Of a stretch of DNA of 64,000 nucleotides, positions 10,926-21,181 are shown one piece after another. The translations under genes and the position numbers were made by a program. The notes beneath the pieces are model-generated. The model saw nothing but the letters and a program-made list of their open reading frames with translations. It had not been told where the DNA came from and did no database searches. Numbering within the stretch: the first letter of the stretch is position 1; every line of letters starts with the position of its first letter. Source of the stretch: Lingula anatina (lineage: Eukaryota > Brachiopoda > Lingulata > Lingulida > Lingulidae); contig NW_019775830.1 of NCBI RefSeq assembly GCF_001039355.2, positions 133,657-197,656 on the forward strand, given 5' to 3'.

Positions 10926-13900
10926 TTTTCCCCATAATTCCTTCCGTAGGGTAGATAATTAGCATTTAATTTTGCCATTTTTGGACAAGGGTGTATTGCA
11001 ATGAGTGCCACACCTAGACCTCCGCACCGACAAAGCCCAAATTTTACGTGGAACGAGTTGAGATTATAGGTGACCTAAATCCAGGAGATGGGTACGGAGG
11101 CCCTTACCGTCTAGAAGGAGAAGCGGTAACGGTGAGATGGCGGCGGAGCCAGAGGAGCCGGCGGAACATGCGAGTCGGGACTAAAACCATGTGTACCGCC
11201 AGCGCCTATGCTGGTGGTACAATAATAATAATAATATCTATTTGCAACCAAAAGTTGGATCGTATATTTACAATACCAAAAATGGTAATTCTACGAAAGA
11301 TAAAAATTCTGATGTACTTTGACAGATACAGATAAGTAGTAAATGATCAACTGTTGAATAAAATTTCCACAAAAAGGTTAAACTACAGGTCTGTGAATCA
11401 CACTATGCCAAAAAATTTAAAGTCCTTTTTTACATCATACAGTACAACTTTCTCACTTACTCCATATTGAAAGATTGAGGAAAGCACTCTACACAGCTTG
11501 TTTGCCAGATAAATTTTGACTGTGTTCACATGAAAAATCTTTTTTCTAAAAATCTATTTGCGGTATCTTGTGATCACGGTCTGTGCCATGAATACCCCGC
11601 GGCGTGATTACTGGCAGCGCCAAGAATTAATTACAGCTTTGGAAGTAACTGGCTTGCGCTGCCCGTAATTATGCCGTGGGGTATTCAGGGCACAAACCGT
11701 GATCACAAGATACCGCAAACAGATTTTTAGATTTTTAGAAAATAGATTTTTCATGTGAACGCAGCCTTTGATTGGTCCAAAGGGAAAGTGAGATCCAGTC
11801 AAAACGTGGCAATACAGATAAGTATACCGCATGATGTGAAAAAAGTCAAAGTTGGTACAAGCAGTTTATGTGCAGGGTACTGGGCCTGGGACACTGATAC
11901 CTTCATTACTTTTCTTCCATCTTCTATAAACCTGGACTAGCCCCACAATGGATAATGCTATTCCTACCACTGCAGCAACTATGACAGCATACATCCACGG
12001 GAATCTAACAAAGACTGAAAATTTTAAATAAAAGTAAATGCTTATTAGTATATCCCCATTTGTGTTTGTGTCTTGGTGTGTGTATGACTGTGTGCGCACG
12101 CCCACTTGGGTATATTCACAAAAGAAATTCACATAAATGTACTTATCAAAATTAAACAAAATAGACATTAATTCGATAACCTCTGAAACAAGTAAATTTG
12201 AACTAAAAAAATCAATAATAGTTATTTATTTTTCACTGTTAGCATTAAAGGTGAATAGAAGGAACAGTGCCTACATGGAGGGGTTGGAGGTCCAGGTGTT
12301 GGCTCTGCATTACAAGTTGCTTTATAGTCCGCGTCTGAGTCACATTTTTTGTCTGGGAACTGTGCATCACATTCCTTTATTTTGTGACCCCAAATATTCT
12401 CTCCAGTAATTATGTTGGTTTTGTTACAGCAATCACATTTCATACACCTGAAATATGAGACATTTATGCTTTGTATATGCAACAATATGTTAACACACAC
12501 ACACACAATAAATTTTGTGGCAAAAAAAAAAAAATTGACTTCAAGTGCATCTTTTTAGCATTTTTTTTGAAAAATTTCCTGTGTAAAATCAACAGAATCG
12601 CACAATTTTGTAAAACAAACCTAGTTCACTTTTGACATAACCAATTAATAGACGATTAGCTAGTTTCTACAAACTGAGAAATATCTACAGCACAACCTTC
12701 AAGTAAAACTTTCGCCCAATGGAAGAGGGCAAAGTAGGTGAGATTCTTAGCTGGTCATTATTTACCTGTCATCTATATTAAGGTACATGCCTTCTGGGCA
12801 TTTGGAACACAAACAGGGATAATTTTTTGCTGTTTCATCTGTCAGCAGGTATTCACCTACAACACAAGAGAAAAGAATGTACTGTAGTAATTCAGATGTC
12901 ATATGTAAAGCAGATGAAATTCGAAGAGAATGAGAGGGACACAGAGAGGATTTGTAAAGAATCACTGGCTGAATCGTTTTCAAAATGTTCTTAAAACTGC
13001 TATCACAATGAAATGCATATATAATTATACAGTATGAAAAATAAAGGCTGGTTCACATACCTTTTGCACAGGGTGGGCAACTCTTGTTTGCAGTGTACGT
13101 AACGGTCCTTGAATCCACTGCAAGAAAGTGATTATTACTAACAAAAATATACTTAATAATATATTACAGTGAAAGATATTTCCAATGGACACAATTAACA
13201 TGTTACGTACTAGGATTCATCTAATTAGTACTATTACAAGCACATCAGCAAACATGCTGGTAGGATACACATATTATATAAAAAAAAGCAGTTCATACTG
13301 ATTATGATCAGTGTGTGAAAAGAAGCAACAAGCACAAGTGTACATAATAGTATAATTTAACATGCAGCTGAGTACTTGTACCGGTAGTGTATGTGTGTGT
13401 GTGTGTGTGTGTTTATATATATTTGCTTAATTTCACTACATTAGAGCACATTCAGAACAGTGGACTAACATATCCGCAGATCAAATATGACGAACTGCCG
13501 GAAGCCTTGCTGCTAAATTCAGGATTTGACACTGAACAGATTTCCTGTGGGGATTACAAGACAAGCATTCAACTCGGTCAGTCATATTTAAGCTATGGAT
13601 CTATTAGACCCCATTTCCAGAGATTAGATCGATCTACTTTAGACTGACCTAACTCCCTGGGGGTTCACACTAAATAGCTGTCAGCCGAGCGAACATGAAA
13701 GTTAATTACCCCCTTACAGCTTGTAGTAGGCGGGACGGACATTTAAGCCAGATTTTCTGACAGTAATCTAGTGAGACTCCCCGCGGGGATAGATCGATCT
13801 AAAAGCTCTGGGAATACAGCCTTACACTCCATTTCCATATATTTTTAGATCCATCTAAAATCGAGGGGATTCTCAATTGTAATTAACTTGGGTGGCTTAG

Positions 13901-14189
13901 AAGTCTGTCACATCTGCTGAGGCTGATAGGGGGTAATTAACTATAATTTAGCAGCTTTAGTGGGTGTCCCAGACATCTAAGCCGCTTTGGCTGAAAGCAA
14001 TTTAGCAAGAAACCCTATGGAGATGGACCTATCCTCTTAGATCAATCTACGGATGGGAACCCAGTCTTGCTTACCTTTATTGTTGCTATAATGACTATCT
14101 GCTAAAAATATAGGTCTGCTGTGGCATATATGTATATATATAAGTCCCAAGCCTAATACCTAAATAAACAATGTACAAATACATGCATA
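10926..14189. repeat. 3.27-kb duplicated segment, copy 2
   Basis: Copy 2 of the segment at 7656-10924. Copy 1 stops exactly at the N (ending acatgcata), while copy 2 continues past the same words into new sequence, as expected when two overlapping contigs or haplotypes were placed end to end. Confidence 0.9.
11901..13117 (-). CDS. TNFR-like receptor, ectodomain and membrane exons (cassette 2)
   Basis: Minus-strand exons 13061-13117, 12766-12856, 12275-12447 and 11901-12014 have the same lengths (57, 91, 173, 114 bp) and phases as cassette 1. The membrane helix, the CMKCDCC exon and the SCPPCAKG exon are essentially identical to cassette 1. The 91-bp exon differs strongly (EYLLTDETAKNYPCLCSKCP, then EGMYLNIDD). 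No separate tail exons accompany this cassette, so it is one of three things: the other allele, an alternative cassette of one gene, or a second gene truncated by assembly. A possible small upstream exon is 14075-14101. Confidence 0.6.
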
Positions 14190-15283
14190 AACATATACAA
14201 ACATAATATAATGGTAAAAAATGCATCAGGCTCTTAGCCATGGGGGGGGGGGGGGTCAGGAGAGTTCGAAAGAACCTCCCTTCTTGCTGAGAAGAGGTTA
14301 ACTTAAATTCCTTCTTAGCAAATTTTTTCCAGGTACACAAAGGTTTCACGGTAAAAGGTACGTCAACATTTTCAGAAAAAGAAACCCCCCCTTTTGAAAT
14401 TGCTGGCTATGAGCCTATGCATGTATTTTGGGCTATATGGTTAAAGGGGCAAAGTGTAAGACTTTAAACATGTGTAAAGCACATAAACCTTTTCTTACAA
14501 GGTAAAACCTACTAGTATTTGAGAAAAAGTAATTTATTTTTGATAAATTCCGAACACATACACAACATGTGTACTCATTGACAACATTGACAGTGAACAA
14601 ATGATCAAATTTATCACCTCTTCAGAAACCATATATGACACCTGTTAACCATCTTATGACAGTAAAAAGAATCCTCTTACACTTGGAAATTTCATAAATT
14701 ATGAATCTTTTGTGGGAAAATCTTACACTGTGCATTAAAATTAGTAAAAAAAAAAAAACAAAACAAAACAAAACAAAAAAAAAAACTGTTGTGAGATTAT
14801 GGGCATGCTTCACTTTCAGAATGGTCACTGTTAACTTCCATGCATGGCTTTTAATTTCATTGCATGAGCAAGTAAGAGTAAATTCATTTTGATATAAGTA
14901 CATCTAGTGACTCCCACGTTACCAACATCTTACTAATACATGTACACTGTACATTCTGTGTTGCAAGAAGTTGCCTGAGAGCACATTCAGAACAGATGTT
15001 TTGTGAACTTACTGACCTGCACTAAATATGGCCAACCCATCATTTATCTCAGCTCATCATCATCCAATGCACAAACTGTCATAAAAAAGTGTCTCCCTAG
15101 TGCCAGATTTTTACTCATCTCTACATTGTATGCCATTCTTCAACCACTGTACTGGGAACTGACCCGTTTTGACACATGACTAAAAACAAGTAGTGTTATT
15201 ACCACAATGTTCTGACATTATCTAGGGAGAGTTAAAAGTAAAAGTTTTTTTAAGGACAAACTTCTAAATTGATTATTTCTAAA
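14190..15283. other. Intergenic or upstream DNA
   Basis: Holds a G tract (14240-14253), a poly(A)/AAAAC-rich tract near 14747-14785 and a fragment starting near 14980 (cacattcagaacagatg) that resembles the MITE end at 41953. The true 5' exon of the TNFR-like gene may be here; one minus-strand stretch near 14210-14260 encodes a hydrophobic leader-like run, but I could not connect it by splice sites. Confidence 0.5.
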
Positions 15284-15604
15284 ACAGGCCTACCCAACTA
15301 CCAGACTCGGCACCGAATGATCCTGAATCCACTGATATATATTGGACCACACTACCAGTTTTCAAGGTGTGCGTCAGAACGCGCTTCGAAGTATCAGTCG
15401 GCACACCCCTCTTGCCTGGTACACAATGTGATAGTGATGATTCTCAGTGGGGTTGGAAAGTAGTCCATCTCATCTCAAATATGTTCTTGGGTATGATACT
15501 GTGAAATGCGTACTGACAAACACCTTGAAAATGGGTAGTGTGGTCCGATCTATTGGTGAATTCGGGATCATTCGGTGCAGAGTCTGGTAGTTGGGTAGGC
15601 CTGT
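15284..15604. mobile_element. MITE with long inverted ends (ACAGGCCTACCCAACTACC)
   Basis: The first and last ~88 bases are imperfect inverted complements. Both begin ACAGGCCTACCCAACTACC, continue through CACCGAATGATCC and end at TTTTCAAGGTGT. The centre is short and non-coding. A rearranged copy lies at 55512-55900. The target duplication is unclear (AAA on both sides). Confidence 0.75.
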
Positions 15605-15907
15605 AAAAAGTCAGCAGAGGGTGGGAAAGAAAGATCTATTAGAAGCTTTTAAACAGCATGTCAGACTTTGGGGAAAATGTTACTTTTATGAATTTTAGTT
15701 ACCACCCCCCTCCTTCCCTCTAGTTCCCCATGTTGATCTAAATGAAATACAATGTAGCTTAGAAATTCAAATGTTTTAATCATACCCTGATGTATATAAG
15801 CTACTTATAATACAAGTATTAGTAGTAATCTATGCATTATCATGAATAAATCCTACTTTTGCAATGCTTAATAAGAAACTTTAAAAAGTGCAGATCTTAC
15901 ATGTGAT

Positions 15908-15938
15908 CATGGACATAATAAGAGAAGGACGAGTAACG
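15908..15938 (+). repeat. Left terminal inverted repeat of the ISL2EU element
   Basis: 31 bases identical to the reverse complement of 21149-21179. Outside it is AT (15906-15907), the presumed target-site duplicate. Confidence 0.95.
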
Positions 15939-16554
15939 TGGAGCAAGATCAAAGGATAATCGGCTTAACGTGAGCTCTTCTCGAAACCATGTGCGTTCGG
16001 ATCACACGACCTCCCGTACAGGTAGCGAGCATATCGCAGTTGTCGATGACTTTTAGTGTCATTTGGGCAGGTAGTTCGCGATAACGTGAGTCAATCTTTC
16101 GGGTGGATGAGACAATAAAATTATAGAGATGAAGTATAAGTACAATTTGTTCTGTCAATTTGGAAACTATGTGAGAATTTGATATGTTTATTCATGGAGG
16201 AATTCAAAATGCCCTATGTGGTAAAGGCAATCTTGTTTGTTGGTGTAAAATGAGCATTCAAAATTGTACAATTGTAGTGTAGTATACTTGTTTTCAACTA
16301 TGATCCGATTGGAAAATATTTTTAGTGTCAAACTTTTCCCTCTATGTGAGAAATTAGCCTGAGACGCGGCAATAATGAAACCTTCAATTGTGTCTTGAAT
16401 TAAAATGACGCAATTCCTCTCCGATTTATTCAACTCGCTGACATCGTTTTAGGTCTGGTATTTTTGTACGAGTTAGCTAAAGGTGGCATTTACACTGATG
16501 TGTGCTATATGAATTGGTTTATGTTACTTGCTTAAGTGAGCCCGAATTATGTAA

Positions 16555-17115
16555 TGATAATTAATATTTTTAACATTCAATATGGGCTCTCATTGCAATA
16601 GGGCACCACACACGCATTCGTTACGCACAAAAACGCACCTGTGGGTCTTTTAATATTTTTTTATCAAAGTTGACATTAATACTGCTCTGAAGTATATATA
16701 TATTTACACATTAGCGGCTACGGTCTGCTCCAGTCTGAGAATGATAATTATTATTTTTTTAACTTTCAATATGGGCTCTCATTGCAATATGGCACCACAC
16801 ACGCATTCGTTACGCACAAAAACGCACTTGTGGGCCTTTTAATATTCTTTTATCAAAGTTGACATTAATACTGCTCTGAAGTATACATATATTTACACAT
16901 TACCGGCTACGATCTGCTCCATTCTGAGAATGATAATTATTATTTTTTTAACTTTCAATATGGGCTCTCGTTGCAATATGGCACCACACACGCATTCGTT
17001 ACGCACAAAAACGCACTTGTGGGCCTTTTAATATTCTTTTATCAAAGTTGACATTAACACTGCTCTGAAGTATATATATTTACACATTACCAGCTACAGT
17101 CTGCTCCACTTTGAG
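16555..17115. repeat. 189-bp subterminal repeat, three tandem copies
   Basis: The landmark TATGGGCTCT starts at 16581, 16770 and 16959, exactly 189 bp apart. Each unit also contains ACACACGCATTCGTTACGCA and a segment ending near tctgctcca. The units are highly similar. They lie inside the left part of the ISL2EU element, upstream of the nuclease gene, where transposase-binding or promoter sequences would be expected. Function is not shown. Confidence 0.9.
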
Positions 17116-17735
17116 AATGAAAATTAATAGTTCTTCATCTTTAAATTGGAGTCCCTATACAGCATAGAGATGATTGACAAACACCCTCATTGGTCTTTTA
17201 ATTCAAGTATAAATGTGGACATGTACACATGCAAACTTCGTGAATATATTTACTTGGGTAATGGTCATAAAAGTGGATCTTGATCACAACTCACCTCTGT
17301 AATTGGCTTGCTACATTGCATTATCTTGTTATCAGATACGTTTGGATAGCACCTACCTGGCTTTATTAGTCAACATGCTTTTAAACCAGTTATATATCAG
17401 TTCGACATATATCAATACAATCTTCGAAACGATAACAAGTATAGACAAAGGCCAGAGCCCGTTTTAATTAGGTAACAGGAAAAAGAAACTGAAAATCCGA
17501 AACAAATTTCCACTTGTTGACGCAAGTCTATGTGCTAGCAATGGGGAATACCAGCAATGAGGGTCTGCCGCTAGATGGCGTGGGGGTGAAAGCAGTCCTT
17601 TTAATTTAAATCTCGCAGAATCTCACTCGCGGCTTTACACTAGGTGGTGTGTGACATCATAGAATTTTAATATGGAATGGAAACTAGTTAATGACATACC
17701 ATGTTCCATGCTTTAATGGGCTATTGATATTTCAG

Positions 17736-18381
17736 GTTGAGGAACAAACAGCCAAGGACATTGAACGTAGTACGGTGCAGCAAGGGAAGAGTGCAATCTG
17801 GCACAAGGAGAGAGAATGGCGGATCACTGCATCCAGATTTGGCGAAATAACGGCAGCGACAGAGAAGAGGGACATGAACAAACTGTGCGAGTCGTTGTTG
17901 TCTCCAAAACCTCTGCACACACCAGCAATCCGGCATGGACAGGACTACGAGAAAATTGCCATACGCAAATTTGAAGAAAGTCGAAATCTCAAAGTTGAAC
18001 AGTGTGGATTGTTTATTTGTCTGGAAGCCCCTTATTTGGGGGCCACGCCAGATGGGTTGATAGGTGTAGATGGCATTGTGGAGGTCAAGTGCCCATACAA
18101 AGGCAGAAACATGACAGTTGGTACTGGATCCCAATTTCCCTTTTATTGAATGTGTATCTGGTGCTCTTCGCCTAAAGAAAACGCACAAATATTATGCTCA
18201 GGTACAAGGCCAGCTGTTTATTACGAAACGTTCATTCTGCTATTTTGTTGTATTTACATTCAAAGATCTTTTTGTGGAGTTGATCCATTCCGACACTGAA
18301 TATTTTTCCACATGCATTTTGCCCAGGCTCACTTTATTTTATGAAAAACACTATAGAAAGTATGTGGCAGCTAGTTTGTAG
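17736..18381 (+). pseudogene. YqaJ-type exonuclease of the ISL2EU element, frameshifted
   Basis: Starts after an acceptor (atttcag) at 17735; an N-terminal exon upstream was not identified. The first part (17736 to about 18117) encodes SAIWHKEREWRITASRFGEI, GATPDG and VEVKCP. The Asp of TPDG and the Glu-x-Lys of EVKC are the metal-site residues of lambda-exonuclease/YqaJ nucleases. The frame then shifts near 18111-18120, and the following frame gives the expected C-terminal half: LKKTHKYYAQVQGQLFITKR, then VVFTFKDLFVELIHSD, with a stop at 18379-18381. The join needs a net change of +1 (or -2) bases, so the gene is broken here unless it is an assembly error. Role in the family: accessory nuclease of the transposon; the step it performs is uncertain. 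Confidence 0.85.
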
Positions 18382-19091
18382 AAAGGATGAAATGGTTTTA
18401 GCTGCAATCAAGTGTCATTTTGAAAAATGTGTTGAAATTAAAAGTGGTGCAAACTTTAGAGCAATTTTAGTGCAATGAAACAATTTGATGGTGCAATATT
18501 ATTTACAGTACAGAACAAATGTGGTTGTGCTATTTTTTTTAATATTTTTACTGTAATGAAATGGTGCTATATTCTTTACAAAAAGTACTTATATGGTTGT
18601 GCTGTTTTTTATACTATTTAATGAAAAAAATATTATGCTATTTTGTAAAGTATTTTTAGTGGGATGAGATAATTTGGTAGTGCTATTTTATTTACACCAA
18701 ATTATTTAGTTGTGCTTCTTTTTTAATGAATTTTCAAAGTAATGAAATAATATAGTGGTTCTCTTCAATTAAAATAATCCAGTACTTTCATTTCATAAAA
18801 AGAACAAACAAAATGTGTACATTTGAAAAATATTTGCTTTCTTAAAATTTTATTTCTCAAACTTACAGAAAGTTTTACATACCTGCAGTATTCCATTGGT
18901 TGAGAAATTACAGCTATGCATTCAGTAAACTTGGTACACAAATAAATTCTAACTATTACATCGTTTCATGACTCTTACGATGGACTGAACGATTATTCCT
19001 ACAGAAAAAAATAATTTTTGTATTAAACATCACCTGTCATGTTCACTACATCAATAGTAAAATAAAATCAATAATACAACCTTGGTAGTAC

Positions 19092-20813
19092 TTATGCATA
19101 TTTACTGACAATAGATCTTCTGAAATTGGACATCAGAAAACACACTTTGATAATCATACCTCCTAGGGGCACTTTCTTGCTATGAAGCTCTCTTTTCAAA
19201 ATTTTATAAGTTTTGCCAAGACCAATTAACCTTTCTACATGTATTCTCTTTGAGGCAACTCGTCTATCTCTAATCACTTTGTCTAGTTCAAGTTGTGACT
19301 TGCCCTTTAACATAGAAGGTGTGTTGACATGGACATCCCGTCCAGCAAACAAATCTTGAACCATTATTCCTCTGTCAGCCATTATGCTGTCACCAGGGCA
19401 GAAAAGGGTTTTATCTTGCAGCAAAGAGGATCTTTCAATGATCTGTCTGTCACTTGTACTCCCTCCATAAGCCTCACATACATATGTACACACGCCCCTT
19501 GGACTGCAACCAATAACAGCCTTTAACATGTTGCGGTTTTTGTAAGTAGAAAAAGTGGCACTTTGATCTGCAACATTGTCAGGTTTGTGGATAGGGATTT
19601 CTGTAGCATCTAAGATCACTCTTGTTTTAGGGAATTTTGCTTTGAAGTCTGTAGGCATGTGCTCCTGAACAGTCTCTTTATCAGGCCAAAAGTCTATTTC
19701 TGACAGCTGATAATCATACATAAATACATAAATACTACCCACGTGTTAACTATCTTCGAAACAGTAGATGAAGAAAGTTTAAACAGGAAACCAAGGTCCT
19801 TATCATCTTTGGCGAGACGAAGCTTGATGAGGGTTAAAAAAAGGTGATCCTCAACAGAAAGAGATTTAGATTCATAATTCAAACTGTATGCAGCTGGACC
19901 AAGCACATTAAAAAAAAGTGAAATGTTCGTAGTTCTCAAATCCTGTATAATACATAATGGCATCTGGATTGTTTACAAATTGCTGGACCGAATATTTGCT
20001 TCCAGCATCCGTCAAAATGCTGCACTGCACCCCAGCCTGCACAGGTTCCTCTGCCTTCACTATTTCCTTCACCTCCACTGCATCACTGATCTCTACTGGC
20101 TCTGTCACGATGACTTCTTCATTACCGATTTCTGGCACAGGCACATTCTCAGGCTGTAGTTCTGACCGCTTCTGGGCTCTTTCAGCTCTAGCAGTGACAG
20201 ATGGATCTGCATTGTTGGCTTTCTCAACAAAATTGAATATTGTTGGCACTGCTGTTGATTTCAAACATCTATAGTTACCTGCAATATAAATCAAAACTTA
20301 GTTTTCTTGCAAGGCATTCAACAGTTAAAAGAGGATGCATATTTTATCATTCACTTGTAGCATCAAGAAAATAATGTAATCAACCTATTTTACTAGTTAC
20401 TTGCCTTTGCTTAGATAGTCAGAATCCAATAAAAGTTATACTTGAGGGTAGCCAATGATTGATTTCACCTAACCAATCAAGGAAACGGTCTTGAAAGCGT
20501 GGGTTAATAATAGAAGTGCAAATGACGGGATCCTTGCCCCCCCCCCCTACAAGTGCATTAAAATCTCTTACTAATGAAGATAAATTTAGATAATAAACAA
20601 CATATCCTTACCAGTAAATGTCTCTCTATAATCAGAGGGGGTGAAGTGCTTCGCACACACGACACTGTACCGACCAGGATTCCAAAGGCGTTTGGTCTTT
20701 GTGCAGACGCGATTAATGGCCACCCTCCACTTCAAATGAAGCCCCGAGTCCTTAGGAAAATTGTGCCCACCTTGCCGACTTTTACATTCAGGTACACAAC
20801 AATACTGAGGCAT
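19092..20813 (-). pseudogene. THAP-domain DDE transposase of the ISL2EU element, two frame breaks
   Basis: Exon 1 is 20612-20813 (start ATG 20811-20813) and exon 2 runs from 20278 to the stop at 19092, joined in frame across a GT-AG intron. Exon 1 begins a THAP zinc finger (CCVPECKSR, KW, YSVVCAKHF). The exon junction completes it, and exon 2 opens with the diagnostic TAVPTIF. After an acidic linker comes a PIF/Harbinger-like core: a helical region (LSVEDHLFLTLIKLRLAKDD), then DDE residues in VILDATEIPI, IMADRGIMVQD and HVERLIGLGKTYKIL. Frame breaks: one extra T in an 8-T run at about 19911-19918, and a shift at about 19712-19730 where TATTTATG is present twice. Either could be a mutation or an assembly error. 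It would bind the transposon ends and catalyse cut and paste. Confidence 0.88.
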
Positions 20814-21148
20814 GTTTATTACGAGCAGTGCCGCTGTCCCACGTGTATTATTCGTAATATGGCGACTGCGAAAGGACTTCCAGGACTGAATTCACACTAG
20901 CGACACCTGGCGCCAAGCGGGCTGGTATACCTCATTACAAGATGGAGGCAATTCTGTGTCATAGCAACCACGAGGGACCGCGAGAAATTGCGTTATCCAT
21001 GCAATAGAACAAAAGGATTTCAATGAGGCATAGCGCGCGCTACCTTGATAATAAGTTGTTCAGGCTCCCGTGGAGCTATCAAAACAGCTTATCTGAGACA
21101 ATGGGCGAATGTTTACCCGAACGCACATAGCTTCAAAGGAAGATGCCG

Positions 21149-21179
21149 CGTTACTCGTCCTTCTCTTATTATGTCCATG
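21149..21179 (-). repeat. Right terminal inverted repeat of the ISL2EU element
   Basis: Perfect 31-bp complement of 15908-15938, followed by AT (21180-21181). Confidence 0.95.
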
Positions 21180-21181
21180 AT

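Larger units (their letters stand above)
15908..21179. mobile_element. ISL2EU-type DNA transposon, full length, 5.27 kb
   Basis: Bounded by perfect 31-bp inverted repeats (15908-15938 and 21149-21179; CATGGACATAATAAGAGAAG at the outer end) and flanked on both sides by AT (15906-15907 and 21180-21181). It carries a YqaJ-type nuclease gene on plus (17736-18381) and a THAP-DDE transposase gene on minus (19092-20813), converging. From knowledge of the family: ISL2EU elements, relatives of PIF/Harbinger, have 2-bp AT target duplications and commonly pair a DDE transposase with a YqaJ nuclease. That combination is seen here. Both genes have frame breaks, so this copy is probably dead, yet the ends are still identical, so it is young. 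Confidence 0.9.

Noticed and set aside
7778-11335. Plus-strand frames MERVEIIGDLNPGDG...
   Set aside because: Identical in both copies of the duplication, with a 17-bp indel inside one. No splice context or homology was recognised, so kept as non-coding repeat.
17721-18188. 155-codon minus-strand frame over the nuclease
   Set aside because: Antisense shadow of the YqaJ coding sequence, with no family features.
19708-19739. A 32-bp GT-AG intron explaining the second transposase frame break
   Set aside because: Too short for a normal intron, and it would remove the conserved FMY..QLSE segment. A short duplication fits better.
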